The notes beneath the pieces are model-generated. The model was not told where the DNA came from, did not search any database, and saw only the letters and a list, made by a program, of their open reading frames with translations. Of a stretch of 64,000 nt of DNA, positions 42,544-52,012 are shown in pieces; within the stretch, counting starts at the first letter, position 1, and each line of letters begins with the position of its first letter. The position numbers and the translations under genes were made by a program. The DNA is from Sphingopyxis macrogoltabida (GTDB taxonomy: Bacteria > Pseudomonadota > Alphaproteobacteria > Sphingomonadales > Sphingomonadaceae), in contig NZ_CP012700.1 of assembly GCF_001307295.1 (NCBI RefSeq), positions 4,693,880 through 4,757,879 on the forward strand, in the 5' to 3' direction.

Positions 42544-43947
42544 CTAACGCCGTTTGCGCTCGCGTTCCACCTCGGCGCGAGCGACCAGCGAAATATCCTG
42601 TGCACGAATCCAGTCGGACGAACCCTCGGGCAGGCCCTGCAACGCGGTCTCGGCATTACGCAGCGCAAGCGCCGCCTGTCCACCCTCGAGCTGATAGCGT
42701 TCCGCCGAGGCGAGCGCGGCGCGCGCCTGATCGCCCTTGTTCGCATAGACGATGCCGAGTTGGTACCAGGCAAAGGGATTCTGGTTGTCGAGAGCGACCG
42801 CGGTCCTCAGCACCTGTTCGGCCTCGGCATAGTTGGCGGGGTCTTCGGTCGCGATCAGCGCGTGGCCGAGCGTCGCGCTGATCAGCGGCTGCGAGCGCGA
42901 ATTCTTGACCGCCTTGCGCAGCGCCGGGATCGCTTCCTTGGGATGCCCCGATTCGAGCAGCACCTGCCCTTCGAGTTCGAGGAAATAGGGGTCTTCGGGG
43001 TTCGTCGCGAGCAATCCCTCGACCTCGCCGAGCGCCTTTTGCGGATAGGCGCTCTTGTGCCAGGCATAGGCGCGGGCATAGCGCGCCGGGATGCTGGTGT
43101 TGGTTTCGGGGAATTTGCGCAGCGTCCGGTCGGGGTCGGCGATATAGCCCGAAAGCTTCGCTTTGATCCGCTGGAAGCGCGCCTCGATCCGCGGGTCTGC
43201 GGGCTTCTCCCATGCGGGGTCGATCACATAGACTTCGCGCAGCGTCTGGATGCGGTCGCCCGACATCGGGTGGGTGCGGCCATAGGCCTGATCGTCGTCC
43301 TGTTTGACCCCGTAACGGAATTCGAGATTCTGGAGCTTCTTGAAAAAGGCGAGGCTGCCGCGCCCGCTGATCCCGGCTTTCGACAGATATTGCGCGCCCG
43401 CCGCATCGGCGGTCGATTCCTGGACGCGGGTGAAGGCGAGGAACTTGCCGAGCGCGGCCTGCTGCCCCGCCATCATCACCCCCATACCCGCTTCGCCGGC
43501 GCCCGCGGCAATCGCGGCGGCGCCGAGCAACAGGCTGACGAGCGAGATGCCGGTTGCCGTCTTGGCGCCGTCGTTGACCCGGATCGCGTGGCCGCCCATC
43601 ACATGGCCGAGCTCGTGCGCCAGCACGCCTTGCACCTCTTCGGCGCTGTCGGCGGCTTCGATCAGGCCGCTGAAGACATAGATGTCCTGGCTGCCGGCGA
43701 CGAAGGCGTTGATGCTGCGGTCGCCGAGCAGGTGGACGCGCACCTGTCCGCGCTGCAATCCCGCGGCGAGCAGCAGCGGGTCCATCATGTCCTGGAACAG
43801 CGCCTCGGTCTCGGCGTCGCGGAGGATCGACTGCGCCGCCGCCGGGCGCATCGCGACGGCGAACATCGCGAGCAGGGTCAGGAGGATACGAAAAAGCGGA
43901 CGCCATGCGTCCGCCCGATACGCGAGGGGCGGCGGGAAAGCGGTCAT
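42544..43947 (-). CDS. BepA/YfgC-like M48 metalloprotease with TPR domain
   Basis: A 467-aa periplasmic zinc protease. A signal peptide (LFRILLTLLAMFAVAMRPAAAQ) leads; VLAHELGHVMGGHAIRV is the zinc site; ESTADAAGAQYL gives the third ligand; the C-terminal half is TPR-like (YAEAEQVLRTAVALDNQNPFAWYQLGIVYANKGDQARA). This is the BepA architecture, a protease/chaperone in outer-membrane protein assembly. Met at 43947 was taken; Met at 43992 is an alternative giving 15 more residues. It leads the three-gene run, and the DsbA-like partner fits an envelope-folding role. Confidence 0.92.
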   Translation of the reverse strand: MTAFPPPLAYRADAWRPLFRILLTLLAMFAVAMRPAAAQSILRDAETEALFQDMMDPLLLAAGLQRGQVRVHLLGDRSINAFVAGSQDIYVFSGLIEAADSAEEVQGVLAHELGHVMGGHAIRVNDGAKTATGISLVSLLLGAAAIAAGAGEAGMGVMMAGQQAALGKFLAFTRVQESTADAAGAQYLSKAGISGRGSLAFFKKLQNLEFRYGVKQDDDQAYGRTHPMSGDRIQTLREVYVIDPAWEKPADPRIEARFQRIKAKLSGYIADPDRTLRKFPETNTSIPARYARAYAWHKSAYPQKALGEVEGLLATNPEDPYFLELEGQVLLESGHPKEAIPALRKAVKNSRSQPLISATLGHALIATEDPANYAEAEQVLRTAVALDNQNPFAWYQLGIVYANKGDQARAALASAERYQLEGGQAALALRNAETALQGLPEGSSDWIRAQDISLVARAEVERERKRR

Positions 43948-44043
43948 CCCCGCCTGTCTTGCGCTGCGCGCCTGAACCTCGACTGAAGCCATGCCGCTAT
44001 TATTGGCGGCGGGCGGGCGCGGGCGCAAGGCCAACAATATGAA

Positions 44044-44118
44044 GTCATCCCGGCGCAGGCCGGGATCTCAACGGTGCGTTAAACGCCAGGTCGAGATCCC
44101 GGCCTACGCCGGGATGAC
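44044..44118. repeat. REP-like inverted repeat, family E
   Basis: Arms GTCATCCCGGC..GCCGGGATCTC and GAGATCCCGGCC..GCCGGGATGAC around a short centre. It lies between the M48 protease gene and the 3' end of rne. Confidence 0.8.
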
Positions 44119-44151
44119 TATATTAGAACGGAAATCGGCGCTCTTTAATGC

Positions 44152-46815
44152 TTAGTTGCCGAAGGTGCGTTGCCACCAGCCGCGACGCGGTTCGCCGTCG
44201 CTGCCTTCGCCTTGCTCGTCGCCATTGGCGGCGACCGGCTCGGCTTCGCGCGCCGCGGGCGCTTCCACTGCCGCTTCGGGTGCGGCCTCCGCGGCCACCG
44301 CCTTCTTGGCGCGGCTGGCGCGCTTCTTCGGCGCGGGCTTGGCGGCTTCGGCTTCCGCCTCGGGGGCGGCTTCCGCCGTCACCTCAGGGGCCGGGGCGGC
44401 GGCTTCGGCTTCGGCCGCAGCCTTGGTGGCCTCGGTTTCGGCCTTGGTCTTGCGCGGCGCGCGCTTGCGCTTCGGCTTTTCCTCGGGCGCCGGCGCCGCT
44501 TCGACGACCGGCTCGACGATTTCGGCTACCGTCTCGGCCGTCTCGGCTTCGGCGGCCGGTTCGGCAGCCTCGGCCTCGTCGCCCTTGGGCTTGCGTCCGC
44601 GTCCGCCACGGCGCCGGCGTGGCTTGGCCTCGGCCTCTTCGGCCTCGGCGGCGACCGGTTCTGCCTCGGTCTCGGCCGGCGCATCGGTGTCGGCCGCGTC
44701 GTCCTGCGTCTCGCCGTCGTCCTCGTCAGCCTGCTCGCCTTGCTCACCGGCTTCGCTGCCCTCGTCGTCGCGGCGGCCGCGACGGCCACGGCGGCGGCGG
44801 CGGCGGCGCTTGCGGCCATCGCCTTCGTCGCCGTCCTGGCCTTCGGGGCGTTCGCGGCGCGCCGGACGGGCCTCGGCCTGCTCCTCGCTGGCTTCGTCTT
44901 CCTCGTCCTCTTCGACGAACTCTTCGTCTTCCTCTTCCTCGATCGGGGCGATCGGGGCGAAACTGCGGCGGGCGACCGGCGGCGGGCCGCCGACCTCGAT
45001 CGCCATCCGCGCGCCTTCGGTCTCGCCGTCGGGCAGGATTTCGACGTCGACGCCGTAAAGTTCCTCGATCTCGCGCAGCTCGCGGCGCTTTTCGTTGAGG
45101 AGGTAGAAGGTCGCTTCCTGGCTCGCGCGCAGGGTGATCTTGCTGCCCTTGCCGCGCGCGGCTTCTTCCTCGATCAGGCGCAGCGCGCTGAGGCCCGCCG
45201 ACGAGGCGGTGCGGACGAGGCCGGTGCCTTCGCAATGCGGGCAGGGACGCGTCGAAGCTTCGAGCACGCCGGTGCGCAGGCGCTGGCGGCTCATCTCCAT
45301 CAGGCCGAAGCCCGAGATGCGGCCGACCTGGATGCGCGCGCGGTCGTTCTTCAGCGCATCCTTCATCGCGCGCTCGACCTTGCGGACGTTTGAGCCATGA
45401 TCCATGTCGATGAAGTCGATCACAACGAGCCCGGCCATGTCGCGGAGGCGAAGCTGGCGGGCGATTTCGTGCGCCGCCTCAAGGTTGGTGCTGAGCGCGG
45501 TCTGCTCGATATTATGCTCGCGCGTCGACCGGCCCGAGTTGATGTCGATCGACACCAAAGCCTCGGTCGGGTTGATTACCAGATAACCGCCCGATTTCAA
45601 TTGGACGACGGGATTGAGCATCCCCGCGAGCTGGTCCTCGACGCCATAGCGCTGATAGAGCGACACCGGATCGGCATATTGCTTCACGCGCCGCGCGTGA
45701 CTCGGCATCAGCAATTTCATGAATTGCTTCGCGGCCTTATAGCCCTCGTCGCCCTCGACGAGCACTTCTTCGATATCCTTGTGATAGATATCGCGGATCG
45801 CGCGCTTGACGAGGTCGCTGTCCGAATGGATCAGCGCCGGCGCCGAGCTGCCCAACGTATTCTCGCGAATCTCGTCCCACAGGCGGGCAAGATAGTCGAA
45901 GTCGCGCTTGATCTCGACCTTGGTGCGGCTCATCCCCGCGGTGCGGACGATGCAGCCCATTGTCGGCGGCAGCGCGAGTTCGTCGATCATCGCCTTCAAT
46001 TTGCGGCGATCGGCGCCGTTCGAAATCTTGCGGCTGATCCCGCCGCCGTGCATCGTGTTCGGCATCAGCACGCAATAGCGGCCGGCGAGCGACAGATAGG
46101 TGGTGAGCGCGGCGCCCTTGTTGCCGCGTTCTTCCTTGACGACCTGGACCAGCATCACCTGACGGCGACGGATGACGTCCTGGATCTTGTAGCGGCGGCG
46201 CAGCGACATGCGGTTTTCGCCGTCTTCGTCGTCGCCCCGGCGCCCGCGTCCGCGGCCACCCTTGCGGTTGTTACCCCGGCCACGTCCACGGCCCCGACGG
46301 TCGCTGCGGCCTTCGCCATTTCCTTCCCGGCCCTCTTCCGAGCCTTCTGCGGCATCGCCATTGTCGTCGCGATCATCATGGTCGTCGTGCCCATCGTCGT
46401 GATCGTCACGGTCGTCATCGCGATCGGCGCGGTTGTCGCCATTGTCGTCGTCATGATATTCGACGTCGGCGACATCGCCTTCGAGCTCGTCGAGGTCTTC
46501 CTCGGCGCGCTGCGCGGCGGCGGCGGCGTGCTCGGCCTCTTCGCGGAGCAGCGCGTCGCGGTCTTCCTTCGGAATCTGGTAATAATCGGGGTGGATTTCG
46601 CTGAACGCGAGGAAGCCGTGGCGATTGCCGCCATATTCGACGAACGCCGCCTGCAGCGACGGTTCGACACGGGTGACCTTGGCCAGATAGATATTGCCCT
46701 TGAGCTGCTTGTGCTCGGCGGACTCGAAATCAAACTCCTCGATGCGGTTTCCCTTGGTGACGGCGACCCGGGTTTCTTCCCGGTGCCGCGCGTCGATCAA
46801 CATGCGCGTGGTCAT
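44152..46815 (-). CDS. rne: ribonuclease E/G
   Basis: An 887-aa endoribonuclease, core of the RNA degradosome. The start MTTRMLIDARHREETRVAVTKGNRIEEFDFES is typical of alphaproteobacteria. The S1 domain is split by an insert (about 95-205) with a striking Asp/His tract followed by an Arg/Gly tract. The DNase-I-like catalytic part has VVIDFIDMDHGSNVRKVERAMKDALKNDRARIQVGRISGFGLMEMSRQR; the zinc link is CPHCEGTG. The C-terminal 300 residues are acidic and Ala/Glu-rich, the scaffold region. GGAG lies 8 nt before the ATG. It is preceded by a long leader. Confidence 0.96.
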   Translation of the reverse strand: MTTRMLIDARHREETRVAVTKGNRIEEFDFESAEHKQLKGNIYLAKVTRVEPSLQAAFVEYGGNRHGFLAFSEIHPDYYQIPKEDRDALLREEAEHAAAAAQRAEEDLDELEGDVADVEYHDDDNGDNRADRDDDRDDHDDGHDDHDDRDDNGDAAEGSEEGREGNGEGRSDRRGRGRGRGNNRKGGRGRGRRGDDEDGENRMSLRRRYKIQDVIRRRQVMLVQVVKEERGNKGAALTTYLSLAGRYCVLMPNTMHGGGISRKISNGADRRKLKAMIDELALPPTMGCIVRTAGMSRTKVEIKRDFDYLARLWDEIRENTLGSSAPALIHSDSDLVKRAIRDIYHKDIEEVLVEGDEGYKAAKQFMKLLMPSHARRVKQYADPVSLYQRYGVEDQLAGMLNPVVQLKSGGYLVINPTEALVSIDINSGRSTREHNIEQTALSTNLEAAHEIARQLRLRDMAGLVVIDFIDMDHGSNVRKVERAMKDALKNDRARIQVGRISGFGLMEMSRQRLRTGVLEASTRPCPHCEGTGLVRTASSAGLSALRLIEEEAARGKGSKITLRASQEATFYLLNEKRRELREIEELYGVDVEILPDGETEGARMAIEVGGPPPVARRSFAPIAPIEEEEDEEFVEEDEEDEASEEQAEARPARRERPEGQDGDEGDGRKRRRRRRRGRRGRRDDEGSEAGEQGEQADEDDGETQDDAADTDAPAETEAEPVAAEAEEAEAKPRRRRGGRGRKPKGDEAEAAEPAAEAETAETVAEIVEPVVEAAPAPEEKPKRKRAPRKTKAETEATKAAAEAEAAAPAPEVTAEAAPEAEAEAAKPAPKKRASRAKKAVAAEAAPEAAVEAPAAREAEPVAANGDEQGEGSDGEPRRGWWQRTFGN

Positions 46816-47426
46816 TATAAACACTCCAAGCGCGCTTCAGCGCGCCATCAAAAAATCCCGCAAACCTCCCCGAGGGAAGGCCGCGGCGGATACGGGTGAA
46901 AAGAAAAAAGACGTTATTGCCGAAAGGAGCCTGCGTCCGGTCCTGGACGCGCATGCGGTCTTCAAATCCGGCGACGGCCGGGGCGAAAGCGCCCGCGTCG
47001 GGATATGAAGAGGGCATGGCAAGCCTCATGCGGCATCAACCTGGTTAGCGGGATGAGCAGGCAGCGAAGCGAATCTGTCGTTTCACCGACCGGTCACCCG
47101 GGTGAACTGGCGGCAGGTTGCCATTCCCCGTCTGTCCGGCACCAGGGCTGCAGCGTTCCCGCACGTTCGCAGGATCGGCGCCTTTCCCCTCAAAAGGCCG
47201 GACGGAACCGGAAAGGGCACCGTCAGTGGTGGCCGTGCTAGCATCGGCATCACCGCGCCGCAACCACCACCACCCGACAAAGATGGTATCGCCGACGACT
47301 GTTGCAATAATGCCCATGCGGCAGATCATGCTGAATTGGCTGTTAACCCTGCCGGTTGACGCCGGTTTGACGCGCCTTGGCTAACGCAGGCTTCATCTTG
47401 TTGTGCGGCCAGGGGCCTGACCCGTT
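46816..47426. other. 611-bp divergent intergenic region, rne leader/amidase promoter area
   Basis: No convincing gene. rne leaves to the left and the amidase gene to the right. Two TTGACG hexamers (47356-47361 and 47367-47372) point toward the amidase but lack good -10 partners. The rne side probably holds a long 5' leader; E. coli rne autoregulates through such a leader, but no conserved element is recognisable here. Short ORFs of 60-100 codons on both strands look like chance. Confidence 0.4.
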
Positions 47427-48689
47427 ATGTTTAATAAGCGCTGGACCATAGCTCGCCCGCGGCGGCATAACCGTGCCATGGGCGTCGCGATTGTCCTTCT
47501 GACCATGCTGCTGAACCCCGCGAGCGCGCTTGCGGGAACGATCGGCGCGGTCGAGATCGGAGATTCGGACGTGACGGTGCGTTTCGACGACCTTGTCGCC
47601 GGTGCATCGACCTTCATCCTCGCCGGACCCGACCGCATCGCGCTTGATATCGCGGGCGCCCAACCGGGCCGCGCCGGCGATGGCGCGGGTCTTGTCCGCG
47701 CGGTGCGGCAGGGCCGGCAGGATGCGGGAACGCGCGTCGTGCTCGACCTCGCGCAGCCGGCAATTGTTTCGGGCGCGCGCTTCGCCGCCGACGGGCGCAG
47801 CCTGACCTTTCATCTCCGCCCGGTGTCGGCGAGCGAGTTCGAGCGCGCGGCGCGCGGTCCGCGGACCGAGTTGCAACCGCCCGCGCAGTTCCGCGCCAAA
47901 CCGCCCGAAAAGCGCTACAGCGTCACCGTCCCGATCGGCCAGCCGAAGCCGGCGCTGCCGCTGCCCGCGATTCAGGGCCCCGACAACAGCCGCCTGCCGC
48001 TCGTCGTCATCGATGCCGGGCACGGCGGGCACGATCCGGGTGCGATCAGCCCGCACAGCGGCAAGCGCGAGAAGGACATCACTCTCGCGCTCGCGCGTGC
48101 GATCCGCGACGATCTGATCGCCAGCGGGCGCGTCCGCGTCGCGCTGACACGCTCGGACGACCGTTATCTGGTGCTCGAGGAACGTTACGGCATCGCGCGG
48201 CGGCTGAAGGCCGATCTGTTCATTTCGGTCCACGCCGACGCGGCCGAGAATCAGGAAGCGCGCGGCGCGTCGGTCTATACTTTGTCCGAAGTTGCCTCCG
48301 ACCGCGAGGCGGCGCGGCTTGCGGCGCGCGAGAACAAGGCGAATATCATCAACGGCGTCGATCTCGGCGCGCACAGCAGCGACGTGTCGTCGATCCTCCT
48401 CGACCTGACGCAGCGCGAGACGATGAATGTCGCCTCCGACTTCGCCCGCCTGCTCCAGCGCGAGGCGGCGGACGACGTCAAATTCCGCTCGACCGCGCAT
48501 CGCTTCGCCTCCTTCGTGGTGCTGAAGGCGCCCGACACGCCGTCGGTGCTGTTCGAGACGGGGTTCATCTCGAACAAGGACGATTCGGAATTTCTGGCAT
48601 CGTCGGCGGGCCAGAAAAAGGTCGCGCGCGGCGTGCGCGACGCGGTGCAAATCCATTTCGCCCGCCAGATCGCGTCGCTGGGGCGCTGA
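47427..48689 (+). CDS. N-acetylmuramoyl-L-alanine amidase (AmiC-like)
   Basis: A 420-aa cell-wall hydrolase: signal peptide (MGVAIVLLTMLLNPASALAG region), an N-terminal AMIN targeting domain (about 40-150, VTVRFDDLVAGASTFILAGPDRIALDIAGA), then the Amidase_3 zinc domain with VVIDAGHGGHDPGAISPHSGKREKD (first His), FISVHADAAENQEARGASVYTLS (second His) and FETGFISNKDDSEFL (catalytic Glu). It splits septal peptidoglycan during cell separation. Met at 47478 is a shorter alternative start. Divergent from rne. Confidence 0.94.
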   Translation: MFNKRWTIARPRRHNRAMGVAIVLLTMLLNPASALAGTIGAVEIGDSDVTVRFDDLVAGASTFILAGPDRIALDIAGAQPGRAGDGAGLVRAVRQGRQDAGTRVVLDLAQPAIVSGARFAADGRSLTFHLRPVSASEFERAARGPRTELQPPAQFRAKPPEKRYSVTVPIGQPKPALPLPAIQGPDNSRLPLVVIDAGHGGHDPGAISPHSGKREKDITLALARAIRDDLIASGRVRVALTRSDDRYLVLEERYGIARRLKADLFISVHADAAENQEARGASVYTLSEVASDREAARLAARENKANIINGVDLGAHSSDVSSILLDLTQRETMNVASDFARLLQREAADDVKFRSTAHRFASFVVLKAPDTPSVLFETGFISNKDDSEFLASSAGQKKVARGVRDAVQIHFARQIASLGR

Positions 48690-48723
48690 CGTCTGGGTTG
48701 GGTGAGAGCTGCCCTTCAAATCT

Positions 48724-48827
48724 CGTCATGCTGAACTTGTTTCAGCATCCATGGCCTGAACTCGAATTTGGCGCAGCGTCGAAGCAAACGACAGACCATG
48801 GATCCTGAAACAAGTTCAGGATGACGA
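48724..48827. repeat. REP-like inverted repeat, family A copy 2
   Basis: Arms CGTCATGCTGAACTTG and CAAGTTCAGGATGACG with inner CCATGG pair, as at 2621-2725; the centre differs. It lies after the amidase gene. Confidence 0.8.
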
Positions 48828-48937
48828 TGAAAGAGACGGCAGCTTCCGGCCGAAAACCCGACATCAGCGATAAAATATAGTCTTGACTATCTTTATTCCG
48901 CCCGACAGCCTCTCCAAACGGACTGGAGGAGGATCGC

Positions 48938-50191
48938 ATGGGCTGGAGCAACTGGTCGGGCAGCGTTTCGGCGCCCGCGGCGGTGGTGCGTCCGCAAAGC
49001 GACGATGAACTCGCATCGCTGGTCCGCAGCGCGCGCAAGGTGCGCGCGGTGGGTGCGGGGCACAGTTTCATGCCGCTCTGCGAATCGGATGAGCTGATTG
49101 TCAGCCTGGAAGAACTGCCGGGCCAAATCCGCATCGCTGCCGACCGGCTGAGCGCGCGCGTTCCTGCCGGCTGGTCTATCAGGCGCCTGACCGCGGCACT
49201 GTGGGAGGAGGGGCTGTCGCTTGCCAACCAAGGCGACGTCAATCCGCAGTCGCTCGCCGGCGCGATAGCGACCGGCACCCACGGCACCGGGGCCACGCTG
49301 GGTTCGCTATCGACGATGGCGCGCGGTTTCCGCCTGATCGGCGCCGACGGCGAAGCGCGCTGGTGCGACCGCGCGGCCAACCCCGACCTGTTCGAGGCGC
49401 AGCGGCTGTCGCTCGGCCTGTTCGGCATCGCGACCGAAATCGACGTCGCGGTGGTGCCCGCCTATCACCTCGCCGAGCGGATCGAGAAGCGCCGCTGGGC
49501 CGAGGTGCGCGAGGCCTATGACGAATGGGCGGGCGCGCAGCGGCACATCGAATTCTGGTTCTTTCCGCACAGCGACGATGTGATCCTGAAGACGCTCACC
49601 CCCTGCGATCCGTGCGACCCGCCGCCGACGACGACCGACATGGACGAAAGCGCCTTTCGCCGCGTGCTCGACATCGCGGCGCGTTTTCCCTTCCTCACCC
49701 CGTGGCTCCAGCGCGCGATGATGCGGACGCGCTTCGACGGCCACCGCCGCGGCCCGGCGCACAATATCTTCCCGTCCGACCGGACCTTGCGGTTCGAGGA
49801 GATGGAATATGAACTGCCGCGCGGCGTCGGGCTGGCGGCGCTCGACGAGGTCGTGGGCTGGATTCGCCGCAAGCGGCTGCCGGTCACCTTCCCGTTCGAA
49901 TATCGCACCGTCGCCGCCGACGATATCTGGATGAGCCCGATGAACGCCGGGCCGGTCGCCGCGATTTCGATGCACCAATATGCGAAAATACCCTGGCAGC
50001 GGCTGTTCGCCGAGGCCGAGGCGATCTTTCGCGGCGCCGGCGGGCGTCCGCACTGGGCGAAGCGCCACACGCTGAACCGCGCCGATGTCGAGGCGCTCTA
50101 TCCGATGGCAGGCCGCTTCGGCGCCGTCCGCCGCGCCGCCGACCCCTCGGGAAAATTCCTCAACCCGCACCTCGAAAGCCTGTTCGCATGA
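48938..50191 (+). CDS. D-arabinono-1,4-lactone oxidase-family FAD protein
   Basis: A 417-aa flavoprotein of the vanillyl-alcohol-oxidase fold. FAD domain: VRAVGAGHSFMPLCESD (the His of GAGHS is the usual covalent flavin anchor), LANQGDVNPQSLAGAIATGTHGTGATLGSL. C-terminal ALO domain: GRPHWAKRHTL and DPSGKFLNPHLESLF. Relatives oxidise sugar lactones or alditols. AGGAGG lies 7 nt before ATG. Its stop overlaps the PLP-enzyme start, so they are co-translated, and the TetR gene ends the operon. No substrate can be stated. Confidence 0.88.
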   Translation: MGWSNWSGSVSAPAAVVRPQSDDELASLVRSARKVRAVGAGHSFMPLCESDELIVSLEELPGQIRIAADRLSARVPAGWSIRRLTAALWEEGLSLANQGDVNPQSLAGAIATGTHGTGATLGSLSTMARGFRLIGADGEARWCDRAANPDLFEAQRLSLGLFGIATEIDVAVVPAYHLAERIEKRRWAEVREAYDEWAGAQRHIEFWFFPHSDDVILKTLTPCDPCDPPPTTTDMDESAFRRVLDIAARFPFLTPWLQRAMMRTRFDGHRRGPAHNIFPSDRTLRFEEMEYELPRGVGLAALDEVVGWIRRKRLPVTFPFEYRTVAADDIWMSPMNAGPVAAISMHQYAKIPWQRLFAEAEAIFRGAGGRPHWAKRHTLNRADVEALYPMAGRFGAVRRAADPSGKFLNPHLESLFA

Positions 50192-51333
50192 CCACCGACC
50201 GCGACCTCCACGCCCATCTGATCGGCCGGCAGGGGAGCCGCGCCGACCTCAACACCCCGGTGCTCGTTCTCGACGTCGAGGCGCTCGACCGCAATATCGC
50301 CGCCATGGCCGGGCTCGCGGCACAGCACGGCGTCGCGCTGCGCCCGCATGCCAAGACGCACAAGAGCGTCGATATCGCGATGCGCCAGATCGGCGCCGGC
50401 GCGGCGGGCGTCTGCTGCGCCAAGATCGGCGAGGCCGAGGTGCTTGCCGCCGGCGGGGTAACCGGCGTGCTGATCACCTCGCCGGTCGCCGCGCCCGCCG
50501 CGATTGCCCGGCTGGCCGCGCTTGCGGGGCAGGCCGAGGGACTGATGGCGGTCGTCGACCATCCCGACGTCGCGGCGCGGATCGACGCGGCGCTGGCGGC
50601 GAACGGCGCGACGCTCGATATGATCATCGACATCGACCCGGGCATCGCGCGCACCGGCGTCGCTTCGGCCGCGGCGGCCGTGACGCTGGCGCAGGCGATC
50701 GCCGGGCTGCCCACCCTTCGTTATCGGGGGGTGCAATATTATTGCGGGTCGCAGCAGCATATCGAAAATTATGAGGAGCGCCGCGCGGCGATCGTCGAGC
50801 GCACCGCCTATCTGCAGGAGGTGATCGCGGCGCTCGGCGACGCCGGTTTCGCGCCTGAAATCGTCACCGGCGGCGGCACTGGGACGCACCGCATCGATCT
50901 CGACCTCGACGTCCTCACCGAACTCCAGACCGGCTCCTATGTCTTCATGGACAAGCAATATCTCGATTGCGACCTGACCGGCGATGGCGAGCCGCCGTTC
51001 GAGACCGCGCTAGGCGTCGACGCGCGCGTCGTCAGCGCGAATCATTCGGGGCTGGTGACGATCGACGCGGGGTTCAAGTCGCTGTCGACCGACGGCGGCG
51101 TCGCGGTGGTCCAACGCGGCGCGCCGGCTGGCGCCTTCTTCGCCTTCATGGGCGACGAGCATGCGGCGCTGATCGCCCCCGGCATCGGCACCGCGATGCA
51201 GCCCGGCGACCCGGTCAGCCTGACCGTGCCGCACTGCGACCCGACGGTGAATCTCTACGACAGCTATCATGTCGTTGCCGGCGAGACCTTGGTCGATATC
51301 TGGCCGGTGAGCGCGCGCGGGCGGGCGCGATGA
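50188..51333 (+). CDS. DSD1-family PLP enzyme (D-threonine aldolase-like)
   Basis: A 381-aa PLP enzyme of alanine-racemase fold type III. The N-terminal LNTPVLVLDVEALDRNIAAMAGLAAQHGVALRPHAKTHKSVDIA carries the PLP-Lys (KTHK). Downstream are IDPGIARTGV, VTGGGTGTHRID and the metal-site HxxxCD motif, PHCDPTVNLYD. Members cleave D-threonine, D-3-hydroxyaspartate or D-serine with a divalent metal. It overlaps both neighbours by 4 bp. Confidence 0.9.
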   Translation: MTTDRDLHAHLIGRQGSRADLNTPVLVLDVEALDRNIAAMAGLAAQHGVALRPHAKTHKSVDIAMRQIGAGAAGVCCAKIGEAEVLAAGGVTGVLITSPVAAPAAIARLAALAGQAEGLMAVVDHPDVAARIDAALAANGATLDMIIDIDPGIARTGVASAAAAVTLAQAIAGLPTLRYRGVQYYCGSQQHIENYEERRAAIVERTAYLQEVIAALGDAGFAPEIVTGGGTGTHRIDLDLDVLTELQTGSYVFMDKQYLDCDLTGDGEPPFETALGVDARVVSANHSGLVTIDAGFKSLSTDGGVAVVQRGAPAGAFFAFMGDEHAALIAPGIGTAMQPGDPVSLTVPHCDPTVNLYDSYHVVAGETLVDIWPVSARGRAR

Positions 51334-51956
51334 CACGCACGATGATGGGGGGCGCCCGCCGCTCGCCGCAACAGGCGCGCGCCCGGCAGACCCGCGAACG
51401 ACTGCTCGACGTCGCGGGCGGCCTGCTCGCCGAGGTCGGGATCGAACGCGTGTCGACGAACCTCATCGCGGCGCGCGCCGGGCTGACCCCGCCCGCCCTC
51501 TATCGCTATTTCGGCGACAAATATGCGGTGCTCGAAGCGCTCGGGCGGCGGCTGATGGCGCGGCAGAATGCGGTGCTCGAAGCGTGGATCGCGCGCCATG
51601 CCGGCGGCGGCCTCGACGCGATGGCGGACCATATCGGCGACCTTCTCGCCGAAAACGCCGCGGTGACGCGCGCCGAACCGGGCGCGGTGTGGATCTTGCG
51701 CGCGCTGCACGCGACGCCGCGGCTGGTCCATGTCCGGCTCGAATCGCACCGCTATGTCACCGCGCGGCTTGCCGACGCCTGCGCGCGCCACCTCCCCGGC
51801 GCCGATCCCGAAACGCTCTGGCGACGGCTGCGGCTCGCGGTCGAACTCGGCTTTGCCGCCGACGAAATGCTCTATGAAGAGACGCGCGTCGCGCCCGACG
51901 CCGTGCTCGCCGATGCCGCGGCGATGCTGAGAGGGGTGTTGCGCGAGTTAGGATAG
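51330..51956 (+). CDS. TetR-family transcriptional regulator
   Basis: A 208-aa regulator. HTH: RARQTRERLLDVAGGLLAEVGIERVSTNLIAARAGLTPPALYRYFGDKYAVLEALG. The ligand domain is divergent. As the last gene of the overlapping oxidase-aldolase-TetR operon it probably autoregulates all three. The start lies inside the PLP-enzyme stop (ATGA). Confidence 0.9.
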   Translation: MTRTMMGGARRSPQQARARQTRERLLDVAGGLLAEVGIERVSTNLIAARAGLTPPALYRYFGDKYAVLEALGRRLMARQNAVLEAWIARHAGGGLDAMADHIGDLLAENAAVTRAEPGAVWILRALHATPRLVHVRLESHRYVTARLADACARHLPGADPETLWRRLRLAVELGFAADEMLYEETRVAPDAVLADAAAMLRGVLRELG

Positions 51957-52012
51957 CCGATCGCCGCAAGCATGCTTCCCTTTCGGCGAAGCAGGCGATA
52001 GAGGCTGGCCAT

